From: Chryseobacterium gleum
GTDB taxonomy: Bacteria; Bacteroidota; Bacteroidia; Flavobacteriales_C; GCA-002722245
Length of the DNA stretch: 5,299 nt
NCBI GenBank assembly: GCA_945903925.1
Contig: CAMDPJ010000167.1
Coordinates: 1-5,299, forward strand
Direction: 5' to 3'
Position 1 is the stretch's first letter. Each line of letters opens with the position of its first letter. The notes beneath the pieces were generated by a model. It was not told the origin of the DNA and ran no database searches. It saw only the letters and a list, made by a program, of their open reading frames with translations. The position numbers and the translations under genes are program-made. This document shows, one piece after another, positions 1 to 5,299 of the stretch.

Positions 1-964
1 TCACTTTAGGCCATAAATTCAATCGCATGGCCTCATTGATAAGGGTGAATGAACCACTGATTAAAGCCTGACTGGCAACAATTGTAGCCGCTGTGGCAAT
101 AACGATACCGAAGGGAAGAAACCACTCCGCCATTAAGGAATAAAAAGGATTTCTATTGCCTAATGTTTGTCCTTGCTGACTCAGCAACCAAGCGCCTTGT
201 CCCATATAATTCAATATCAATGTAGCTTTCACAAAGAACCAACTTACACGAATGTTCTCGCGCCCGCAATGTCCTAAGTCAGAGTAAAGTGCTTCAGCCC
301 CTGTAGTGCAAAGGAAAACTGCGCCTAATAACCAAAACCCACCTGGATGCAAAACCAAAAGTTCGTATGCGTAAATCGGGTTCAATGCTTTTAAAACGTT
401 CGGGTTTTGCATGATAAATGATAATCCTAAAATGCCCAACATAGAAAACCAGATGAGCATTACCGGACCGAAAAACTTACCAATCAAACTTGTTCCAAAT
501 TGTTGTGCGATAAAAATAACTGCAAGAATGGCAATTACATAAGGTATAACATTAAAAGTGCTGTCGTTTAAATAAAGCTTGATCCCTTCCATTGCTGATG
601 TTACCGAAATAGGAGGAGTGATGAAACCATCGGCCAATAAGGTGCTGCCGCCAATTACAGCAATGTAAATCAACCATTTTTTGTTTAATCTCCTAAGCAA
701 TGTGAACAATGCGAAAATTCCACCCTCACCTTTATTGTCGGCTTTTAAAGTAAGAAACACATATTTCACTGTGGTTTGAAGCGTAAGTGTCCAAAAGATA
801 CAAGATATACCACCCAAAACTAATTGTTCGGTTATTGTTTCTTTATCTATTAAGGCGCTCAATACATATAAAGGAGAAGTACCAATATCACCGAAGATGA
901 TTCCTAAAGTAATCAGCAATCCAGCTGCCGATACCTTGTTCATGTTTGTATGTTTTTCTTGCAT
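1..964 (-). CDS. kup: Kup-type low-affinity K+ transporter, N-terminal half (partial)
   Basis: This is a K+ uptake permease of the KUP/HAK/KT family, an inner-membrane protein that probably imports K+ with H+. About 321 codons are present; the C-terminal half lies beyond base 1. Family signatures are visible in order: GDIGTSPLYV at residues 25-34 in the first membrane helix, ADGFITPPISVTSAMEG at about 111-127, TGAEALYSDLGHCG at 221-234, and VASQALISGSF at about 296-306. The frame is open throughout and hydrophobic segments alternate with short loops, as expected for a protein with about 12 helices. Two starts are possible: ATG at 962-964, or in-frame ATG at 941-943 (residue 8). The second follows an A-rich stretch, lies about 33 bases from the predicted transcript start, and gives MNKVSAAGLL, which resembles relatives; it may be the true start. 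The upstream Omp85 gene lies on the same strand, so read-through is possible. The identification is very secure; only the start is open. Confidence 0.95.
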   Translation of the reverse strand, partial: MQEKHTNMNKVSAAGLLITLGIIFGDIGTSPLYVLSALIDKETITEQLVLGGISCIFWTLTLQTTVKYVFLTLKADNKGEGGIFALFTLLRRLNKKWLIYIAVIGGSTLLADGFITPPISVTSAMEGIKLYLNDSTFNVIPYVIAILAVIFIAQQFGTSLIGKFFGPVMLIWFSMLGILGLSFIMQNPNVLKALNPIYAYELLVLHPGGFWLLGAVFLCTTGAEALYSDLGHCGRENIRVSWFFVKATLILNYMGQGAWLLSQQGQTLGNRNPFYSLMAEWFLPFGIVIATAATIVASQALISGSFTLINEAMRLNLWPKV

Positions 965-981
965 AAGCTTTTAAAGCGTGC

Positions 982-989
982 CAAATATA
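982..989 (-). promoter_or_regulatory. Candidate kup promoter, Bacteroidota -7 element
   Basis: Read on the minus strand this is TATATTTG, an exact match to the Bacteroidota sigma-ABfr -7 consensus TAnnTTTG. It would start transcription near base 976, leaving a leader of about 12 bases to the first ATG (964) or about 33 bases to the second (943). No good TTTG-type -33 element lies at the usual distance of about 19-21 bases; only T-rich sequence is there. The placement is convincing, but strength is unknown. Confidence 0.55.
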
Positions 990-1066
990 AATCAAAAGAT
1001 AACAGCGAAAGGGAAAAACCTAATAAAAATGATTTTGTGTGATAGAATACAATTCTTTATTTTTAA

Positions 1067-1300
1067 TACAACCATGTAGCGCGACATATTAAAAAAGGCC
1101 GTCCATCCAACAACTTAATTTTTAATTCCCACAGAGGGGTTCAATACGCCTGTCATGTTTTTGCTAATTTACTGGCAAGATACAAATGTGTTGAAAGAAG
1201 CATGAGCAGAAAAGATTTGATATTAAGAGGAGAAAACAAAGTTTTCGGGTATTGGGATAACGCAGTGGCTGAAAGCTTCTTTAAAACCATTAAAACTGAT
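1067..1300 (+). pseudogene. IS3-family OrfB transposase remnant (DDE integrase core fragment)
   Basis: The plus-strand frame open from 1067 to a stop at 1322-1324 encodes a recognisable piece of an IS3-family (IS150-like) OrfB transposase. LIFNSHRGVQYA (1115-1150) matches the family motif LIFHSDRGxQYA; VERSMSRK (1190-1213) and WDNAVAESFFKTIKTD (1253-1300) match the block that carries the last catalytic Glu (codon 1271-1273, retained). It is clearly dead. The N-terminal two-thirds, including the first catalytic Asp, is missing; the second Asp is now His (codon 1130-1132); the C-terminal part after KTD/KTE is gone; and 13 codons stand between SMSRK and WDN where the family usually has 3. OrfA and terminal inverted repeats are not seen. 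No start codon suits the whole fragment, and the only in-frame ATG is at 1202. Its right end runs into the last codons of the Omp85 gene on the other strand. Confidence 0.85.
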
Positions 1301-3104
1301 TCAAAAATCCGAAATGAATTTTAGCCGAACTAAAATCTAACGGGTTGTTTAACTGTTTACCCACAGCGCAATTAAGGCTAAAGATACCAGCTTTTGTTTC
1401 AAAACTCAAACCTGCGCCAAAACCTAAAGGATGATCAATTACTCTTTGTGTTACCGTTATTTTTTCGGTGTAAGCATAATCAACAAAGATGGCAATAAAG
1501 CTGTTGCGTTCTAAGAGGAAGCGGTATTCGGCAGACGAAATAAGGTATTTAGAAACATAGATAGAAGCATCGGTGAAGCCACGTAATGATTTTATGCCAC
1601 CAATTCGTGCTAAATCATTGGTGAACAAATAAGGGTTTTGCAGCCATGAACCCTGCACGCCTAGCTTTAAAGTAGTGATGTTAAAGAAGGGGAAATACAC
1701 ATCGGCTTTTCCCGATAATTGGTACAAAACAGAAGTAGCTGGTATGCTGCGGAAGCCCGAAATGGAGTCTTGAGATTTAATTTCTAATTGATAAAAACCA
1801 TCGCTGCCTGCGCCGGCAATGGTTTTGTTACCCGCTTGTGCAGTAAGCATAAAAACATAGCCGCTGGTAGGGTTTAATCTGTAATCTAATTTTTCTTTAT
1901 AGCCTTCAATACCGTAAGAAGTAGCGTTACTTTGTATGTTGTTTTGAATGCCATTGGTGGTAGAAATACTGTTGAGCAAAGAACTTCCTTTTTTGTTCCA
2001 AAAGGCTTTTATGTAGTTGTTTCCTTTAAATAAATAGCTGATACCTAAAGTTGAATTGTAATTGATGAAAGAGGTATCTTGTTTAAATAAATTGAGCGCA
2101 CCGCTAATGCCAGCGGGCAATGAAAATATAAAAGGGTAATTGAGTTTCAAATCTAATTCTTGTGTTTGGTTGGGTAAACCCCTCCATTTAACATCTGTAA
2201 CTTCACCTTGTTTAGCTAAGTTGGTTAGATGCATGCTTACATCGCCAGTAAAGGCAATACTTTGTTGCTGGGTGGCTGCGGCGTTAGCGCTGTTGTTGGG
2301 TAAAATACCAACTACACCATTAAAAGTGCTGGCTTTTTTGTTGTTGATGAACAAGTGCAAAATAACTCCTTTGGCCGTGAAAGAAATGGCGGTGGCTTTA
2401 TCGATGTTTAAAAACGAAAGTTCTCTCAATCGAGAATCGATATTGGTGATTGCCTTTTCTTTATAAATATCGTTGGGTTTCAAGCCCAAATAATTGTACA
2501 AGTATTTGGTGTTTATTTTGGCGTCGCCGTGAATAATAATCTCTCTAATTTTAACTACGGGTCCGGTTTCTAATTTCACCTTAATACTTACTTCATTACC
2601 ATCAAAAGTTGCCGAATCAATCAATACACGTGCAAAAGGATAGCCGTTGTTTTCGCAATATTTTAGCAATTCTTCTCCACTTTTGGAAAGTATTTTACTA
2701 TTAAACGGTAAGTTTTTAAATTCTTTCTCTTTGATGTTCACCGATTTAAGGAACAGTTTATTCACCCCCGATAAATCCACTTTTTTAACTTGATATTGCA
2801 ATCCGCTGTACAAAAAAACATGAGCAGTATCGTTAATGTAAACGATAGAATCTATGGAGGCAGCAACATAACCGTCATCGTAAATTCTAAGCATCATTTT
2901 ATTTAAAACGCTATTTATTTTATCTGCTTTATAAACATCTACATATGATTTCTGGATAGAAAAAAAGCTAGAATCAGAATGAAAGAAAAGTTTATATGCA
3001 ATGGAATCTGCTTGAGTTTTTGCCGATAGTGACAACAGCATCAATACCAAAAGCAGATGGATGCGGCGACGAACTGTTTTTTGTATGTTTATTTTAAATC
3101 CCAA
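1290..3104 (-). CDS. TamA-like Omp85 family outer-membrane protein (POTRA plus barrel)
   Basis: This 604-residue protein of the BamA/TamA (Omp85) superfamily should sit in the outer membrane and help insert or translocate other envelope proteins; its substrate cannot be read from sequence. Residues 1-32 look like a Sec signal peptide: basic VRRR, a hydrophobic LLLVLMLLSL core, then AKTQA. About 42-104, 105-182 and 183-256 read as three POTRA-like domains, each a beta-alpha-alpha-beta-beta pattern with GYVAASI- or GYPFARV-type segments. Residues 257-604 are amphipathic barrel strands ending in Phe. The Omp85 loop-6 signature GGIKSLRGF is present with Arg508, and LNPTSGYVF (410-418) matches the NPxxG barrel motif. 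Three POTRAs and this length resemble TamA more than the five-POTRA BamA. The start is TTG at 3104, inside the end of ung; no ATG gives an intact signal peptide and an in-frame stop lies at 3147-3149. Its last codons overlap the transposase relic. No terminator is seen after it. Confidence 0.9.
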   Translation of the reverse strand: MGFKINIQKTVRRRIHLLLVLMLLSLSAKTQADSIAYKLFFHSDSSFFSIQKSYVDVYKADKINSVLNKMMLRIYDDGYVAASIDSIVYINDTAHVFLYSGLQYQVKKVDLSGVNKLFLKSVNIKEKEFKNLPFNSKILSKSGEELLKYCENNGYPFARVLIDSATFDGNEVSIKVKLETGPVVKIREIIIHGDAKINTKYLYNYLGLKPNDIYKEKAITNIDSRLRELSFLNIDKATAISFTAKGVILHLFINNKKASTFNGVVGILPNNSANAAATQQQSIAFTGDVSMHLTNLAKQGEVTDVKWRGLPNQTQELDLKLNYPFIFSLPAGISGALNLFKQDTSFINYNSTLGISYLFKGNNYIKAFWNKKGSSLLNSISTTNGIQNNIQSNATSYGIEGYKEKLDYRLNPTSGYVFMLTAQAGNKTIAGAGSDGFYQLEIKSQDSISGFRSIPATSVLYQLSGKADVYFPFFNITTLKLGVQGSWLQNPYLFTNDLARIGGIKSLRGFTDASIYVSKYLISSAEYRFLLERNSFIAIFVDYAYTEKITVTQRVIDHPLGFGAGLSFETKAGIFSLNCAVGKQLNNPLDFSSAKIHFGFLNQF

Positions 3105-3769
3105 TTGATTGTTTTTAATCCTTTGCCTTGTAAAAAAGTGTTGGTTTTAGAAAAAGGTTTGCTTTCCCAAAAACCATTGTAAGCCGATAGAGGAGAAGGA
3201 TGTGCCGATTTAATGATGTAATGTTTCTTTGCATCAATTAACTTCTCTTTGGCTTGTGCATAATTTCCCCACAAAATGAAAACGAGGTTTTCTCTTTTTT
3301 CTGATAATGTTTTAATAACGCTATCTGTAAATTGTTCCCATCCTTTTTTTTGGTGTGAACCAGCATCATTCGCTCTAACAGTAAGCGTAGCATTTAATAA
3401 AAACACGCCTTGCTGTGCCCATCTTTCAAGATTTCCTGAGTTAGGCGCATCTATATTTAAATCGCTTTTTAATTCTTTAAATATGTTTTTTAGCGAAGGC
3501 GGAATTTTAATTCCTTGTGGCACAGAGAACGATAAGCCATGCGCTTGCCCGTCGCCATGATAGGGGTCTTGTCCCAAAATCACCACTTTTACTTTATCAA
3601 AAGGCACAAGATCGAAGATGGCGAAAATATTTTTTTCGGCAGGATAAATAAGGTGTTTGTTATTTTCTTCGGCTAAGAAGGACTTCAGTTTGAGAAAATA
3701 GTCGCTTTTAAATTCGGTCATCAATACCTCTTTCCAGCTGGCTTCAATTTTCGGATTGATGTTTGTCAT
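3089..3769 (-). CDS. ung: Uracil-DNA glycosylase, family 1
   Basis: This 226-residue cytoplasmic repair enzyme removes uracil from DNA (from cytosine deamination or dUTP incorporation) and so starts base-excision repair. It has normal length and all family-1 UDG motifs. The water-activating loop GQDPYHG is at 66-72, with catalytic Asp68 and Tyr70 that shapes the pocket. Phe81 in GLSFSVP should stack on uracil. Asn126 in LLNATLTV reads the uracil edge. HPSPLSAYNGF begins at His190, the catalytic His, and includes Leu194, the residue that intercalates into the minor groove. The ATG at 3767-3769 fits the family N-terminus, and a -7 element lies about 37 bases upstream. It is the first gene of a probable two-gene transcript and overlaps the downstream Omp85 gene by 16 bp, which suggests coupled translation. 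I see nothing degraded in it. Confidence 0.97.
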   Translation of the reverse strand: MTNINPKIEASWKEVLMTEFKSDYFLKLKSFLAEENNKHLIYPAEKNIFAIFDLVPFDKVKVVILGQDPYHGDGQAHGLSFSVPQGIKIPPSLKNIFKELKSDLNIDAPNSGNLERWAQQGVFLLNATLTVRANDAGSHQKKGWEQFTDSVIKTLSEKRENLVFILWGNYAQAKEKLIDAKKHYIIKSAHPSPLSAYNGFWESKPFSKTNTFLQGKGLKTINWDLK

Positions 3770-3805
3770 TTCAGAAAAATATTTTTATTTCGAAATCTTC
3801 CTTAT

Positions 3806-3813
3806 CAAAAATA
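3806..3813 (-). promoter_or_regulatory. Candidate ung promoter, Bacteroidota -7 element
   Basis: The minus-strand reading TATTTTTG fits TAnnTTTG and would place the transcript start near base 3800, giving an A-rich leader of about 30 bases before the ung ATG. The spacer upstream holds a long T tract (the A run at 3817-3825 on the plus strand); a -33 element is not clear, with only TGTCG near 3826-3830. It would drive ung and, by coupling, the Omp85 gene. Confidence 0.5.
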
Positions 3814-3846
3814 GGTAAAAAAAAACGACATTAAATTCTTAAGAGC

Positions 3847-3960
3847 ATGAAGAAAGCGGGCGTATTTATTTTATTGGTTTCTTTATTGGCAGTTTTATTT
3901 GAGTCGCGTGGTTCTTCGCATGAAGTTTTCATAGACTGCGGCAGAAATATAGAAAAATGA
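3847..3960 (+). CDS. Doubtful small ORF, 37-residue peptide with a hydrophobic N-terminus
   Basis: The ATG at 3847 opens a 37-codon frame that starts MKKAGVFILLVSLLAVLF, shaped like a signal peptide or a single membrane anchor, then has a short polar tail with one Cys (FIDCGRNIEK). I do not recognise it. It lies on the plus strand between two minus-strand genes (ung and the OsmC-like gene). Its stop overlaps, in ATGA fashion, a second tiny frame (3957-4010) that encodes 17 residues beginning MKSTKNVSVLAG. No good TAnnTTTG element precedes it. It could be a genuine small envelope peptide, the decayed 5' end of a lost secreted or lipoprotein gene, or chance. The signal-like start is the only positive evidence. 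Confidence 0.3.
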   Translation: MKKAGVFILLVSLLAVLFESRGSSHEVFIDCGRNIEK

Positions 3961-4018
3961 AGTCAACCAAAAATGTAAGCGTGCTTGCGGGCAGTATTCT
4001 TACTATATAAATTGACAA

Positions 4019-4050
4019 AAGAAGCATCAGTCAGCCGACTGATGCTTCTT
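4019..4050 (-). terminator. Perfect 14-bp hairpin, likely intrinsic terminator of the OsmC-like gene
   Basis: AAGAAGCATCAGTC (4019-4032) and its exact reverse complement (4037-4050) flank a 4-base loop. Read on the minus strand, the hairpin begins 3 bases after the OsmC-like stop codon and its 3' arm runs into a short T tract (CTTCTTTTGTC), as expected of a Rho-independent terminator. On the plus strand the following sequence (CGTTTATAT) is a poorer U tract, so any action in that direction would be weak. Confidence 0.8.
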
Positions 4051-4053
4051 CGT

Positions 4054-4461
4054 TTATATCCATTCAAATGTAATTTCTTGTGTAATATCGGGGTGTAAAC
4101 TTTTGGCTACCGGACAGCTCAATGCCGCACCTTTCAATAATCTGATTTCTTTTTCGCCGTAGTTTTCGTTTTTCACTTTAATGTGGCAAACAACGCCCGA
4201 TACTCTTCGTGGGTTTTCGGCCATTTGTTTCGTTACTTCAATAGTAGCCGAATTAAAAGCAATACCATGACTATTGGCAGAAATACCCATGATGGTAAGC
4301 ATGCAACTAGCTAAAGAAGAACATAACAAGTCGGTAGGCGAAAACGCTTCGCCCTTACCATGGTTATCGGTAGGTGCATCGGTAATAATGCTCACGCCCG
4401 ATTTAATATGTGTAGAATGTGTTCTTAAATTACCTGAATATTGAACAATTGCGGTTGCCAT
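4054..4461 (-). CDS. OsmC/Ohr-family protein (thiol-dependent peroxidase-like)
   Basis: This 135-residue, probably cytoplasmic protein belongs to the OsmC/Ohr superfamily. Characterised members reduce organic or fatty-acid hydroperoxides with a reactive cysteine pair, using lipoyl or other dithiol donors. The two expected cysteines are present in family context: Cys53 in SPTDLLCSSLASCMLTIM (the helix with the peroxidatic Cys) and Cys116 in LSCPVAKSLHP (the resolving Cys). Two further cysteines, Cys47 and Cys92, are not family landmarks. The GKGEAFSPTDLL segment is typical of the short OsmC-like subgroup, so assignment to OsmC, Ohr or YhfA type is uncertain, as is the substrate. The ATG at 4459-4461 begins MATAIVQYSGN, a normal N-terminus. 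It is transcribed alone, divergent from the gene at 4492, with only 30 bp between starts, and ends at a hairpin. No strong TAnnTTTG is seen for it. A functional link to nearby lipA through lipoyl-dependent reduction is conceivable but is only an inference. Confidence 0.9.
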   Translation of the reverse strand: MATAIVQYSGNLRTHSTHIKSGVSIITDAPTDNHGKGEAFSPTDLLCSSLASCMLTIMGISANSHGIAFNSATIEVTKQMAENPRRVSGVVCHIKVKNENYGEKEIRLLKGAALSCPVAKSLHPDITQEITFEWI

Positions 4462-4478
4462 AAAGAATGTATTTTGGT

Positions 4479-4486
4479 TATCTTTG
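4479..4486 (+). promoter_or_regulatory. Candidate -7 element giving a leaderless transcript
   Basis: TATCTTTG matches TAnnTTTG exactly and ends 5 bases before the ATG at 4492-4494, so the first transcribed base would be at or next to the A of the start codon. A TTG at 4455-4457, with a 21-base spacer, could serve as the -33 element; it lies inside the first codons of the divergent OsmC-like gene (its start codon is 4459-4461). Confidence 0.55.
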
Positions 4487-4491
4487 TTTCA

Positions 4492-5223
4492 ATGATTTTT
4501 AAGGCAAATATATTATTTCTCTTTTTGGTTTGTTTGCCTTTGCTAAGTTTTTCTCAAGAAGAAGACAGTTTAGAAAATCAAACTACGTATCACAAAGAGT
4601 TGTCGGGAAGTTTATTCTTACACACACGCGGCTACGGAGCAAATTTCAGAAAAGCCAAGCATTTGTCGGTACATCACAAGAAGGTTTTTGAAATTGATTG
4701 GTGCGCTATGAATCATCCCAAGAACTATGTTTTTCCCTCTAGTCAGATTAGCGAAACAAAAAGATATACATACGGCGAATTAAATGCGGTTTCTCTAATT
4801 AGAGTAGGGTATGGCAATCAAAAACTACTGGCGGGTAAAACATTAAAAAGCAATGTGGATATACGATTTTTGTATTTGGGCGGATTGTCGTTGGCTTTTT
4901 TAAAACCTGTTTATTTTGAATTGGATTTGCTTGGTGATGGTTTAGGATATGATAAATTTACTAGTGAAACGAAAAACAGTATAAGTGGAGGAGCAGGTTA
5001 CTGGAGAGGTTTTAATGAAATGGGGGTAATGCCCGGTATTTATGGAAAAACAGCAGTTTCTTTTGAGTATGCATCGAAATACAATTATATAAGAGCGTTG
5101 GAAACCGGGTTTGTTTTTGATATTTATTACAAAGATGTTCCTATCTTGGCCGAGACAAAAAATTATCCTTATTTCATTTCCTTTTATGTAGGATTAACTT
5201 ACGGGAAGAAATGGTACAGATAA
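4492..5223 (+). CDS. Uncharacterised exported beta-barrel-like protein upstream of lipA
   Basis: I do not recognise a named family; it resembles a conserved hypothetical envelope protein of Bacteroidota. From ATG 4492 it has 243 residues. MIFKANILFLFLVCLPLLSFSQ (1-22) is a clear Sec signal peptide with likely cleavage before EEDSLENQ; there is no lipobox. The mature part is rich in aromatic and glycine residues and in alternating strand-like segments (SLFLHTRGYGANF, SLIRVGYG, DIRFLYLGGLSLAFLKPVYF, ISFYVGLTYG), consistent with a small outer-membrane beta-barrel, and it ends GKKWYR. A His/Lys-rich stretch, AKHLSVHHKKVFEIDW, followed by MNHPKNYVF, may be a family hallmark. An upstream in-frame extension to TTG 4441 was not used: it would read through the promoter and the osmC-like start and would bury the signal peptide. 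The gene ends 3 bp before lipA, so the two are probably cotranscribed. Function, partners and exact topology are unknown. Confidence 0.8.
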   Translation: MIFKANILFLFLVCLPLLSFSQEEDSLENQTTYHKELSGSLFLHTRGYGANFRKAKHLSVHHKKVFEIDWCAMNHPKNYVFPSSQISETKRYTYGELNAVSLIRVGYGNQKLLAGKTLKSNVDIRFLYLGGLSLAFLKPVYFELDLLGDGLGYDKFTSETKNSISGGAGYWRGFNEMGVMPGIYGKTAVSFEYASKYNYIRALETGFVFDIYYKDVPILAETKNYPYFISFYVGLTYGKKWYR

Positions 5224-5226
5224 ATT

Positions 5227-5299
5227 ATGAGTGAAGAAGAAAACATAAAACCGAGAGTAGCAAAGCCCAAGTGGTTGCGCGTGAAGTTACCTATTGGAG
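5227..5299 (+). CDS. lipA: Lipoyl synthase, N-terminal fragment (partial)
   Basis: Only the first 24 codons are in the window, beginning MSEEENIKPRVAKPKWLRVK and followed by LPIG. The KPKWLRVKLPIG segment is a hallmark of the N-terminus of LipA, the radical-SAM enzyme that inserts two sulfurs into protein-bound octanoyl groups to make lipoyl cofactors for pyruvate and 2-oxoglutarate dehydrogenases and the glycine-cleavage system. The two cysteine motifs for its iron-sulfur clusters lie beyond the window and cannot be checked. The ATG at 5227 follows the stop of the exported-protein gene by 3 bases, implying shared transcription from the promoter at 4479. The assignment rests on this short but distinctive segment. 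Confidence 0.85.
   Translation, partial: MSEEENIKPRVAKPKWLRVKLPIG

Noticed and set aside
1044..1056. Small inverted repeat AGAAT-ACA-ATTCT upstream of kup
   Set aside because: A 5-bp stem in AT-rich DNA is expected by chance and it lies far from the -7 element; there is no support for an operator.
965..1066. Possible riboswitch or K+-responsive leader before kup
   Set aside because: The predicted leader is only about 12-33 bases long, too short for a known riboswitch, and no extended pairing was seen.
2140..2466. Plus-strand open frame of 108 codons
   Set aside because: It lies entirely inside the well-supported Omp85 gene on the other strand, resembles no known protein, and has no promoter or plausible start context.
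3276..3560. Plus-strand open frame of 94 codons
   Set aside because: It is antisense to the core of ung, including its conserved motifs, and its translation looks like a by-product of that coding sequence.
4441..4491. Upstream TTG-started extension of the exported-protein gene
   Set aside because: It would run through the -7 element and the start of the divergent OsmC-like gene, and would put a 17-residue, Cys-containing tail in front of an otherwise normal signal peptide.
1..5299. Novel multi-gene defence or mobile system
   Set aside because: Apart from one dead transposase fragment, the genes are recognisable housekeeping or envelope genes; no nuclease/toxin pairs, recombinase, CRISPR repeats, tRNA or attachment-site duplications were found.

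Overview
The window looks like a low-GC chromosome segment from a member of the Bacteroidota. Three kinds of evidence point there. Candidate promoters match the Bacteroidota -7 element TAnnTTTG. The sequences before start codons are A-rich and lack a strong Shine-Dalgarno motif. The proteins (a Kup transporter, a POTRA/Omp85 protein, a small Ung, an OsmC-family protein, and a signal-peptide beta-barrel-like protein next to lipA) have the composition expected of that phylum. No genus can be named from the sequence.

Layout, left to right. (1) Bases 1-964, minus strand: the N-terminal half of a Kup-type K+ transporter, cut off by the window edge. (2) About 965-1300: the kup upstream region with a -7 element, followed by a plus-strand relic of an IS3-family OrfB transposase. 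The relic is about 78 codons long, is truncated at both ends, has lost a catalytic Asp, and carries an unusual in-frame insertion. It runs into the end of the next gene. (3) 1290-3769, minus strand: a two-gene unit in which ung (uracil-DNA glycosylase) is followed by a TamA-like Omp85 outer-membrane protein. The two overlap by 16 bp and the second starts with TTG. (4) 3770-4053: a spacer with the ung promoter, a doubtful 37-residue plus-strand ORF, and a perfect 14-bp hairpin that probably terminates the next gene. (5) 4054-4461, minus strand: an OsmC/Ohr-family thiol peroxidase-like protein. (6) 4492-5223, plus strand: a secreted or outer-membrane protein of unknown function whose promoter abuts its ATG. 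(7) 5227 to the end, plus strand: the start of lipA (lipoyl synthase), 3 bp behind the previous gene.

Most genes here are housekeeping or envelope functions: K+ uptake, base-excision repair, outer-membrane biogenesis, peroxide or thiol stress, and lipoate synthesis. I see no defence system, CRISPR array, RNA gene or intact mobile element, and no convincing new multi-gene system. The points most worth a second look are the decayed transposase fused to the 3' end of the Omp85 gene, the coupled ung-Omp85 pair, the apparently leaderless promoter of the gene before lipA, and that uncharacterised gene itself.
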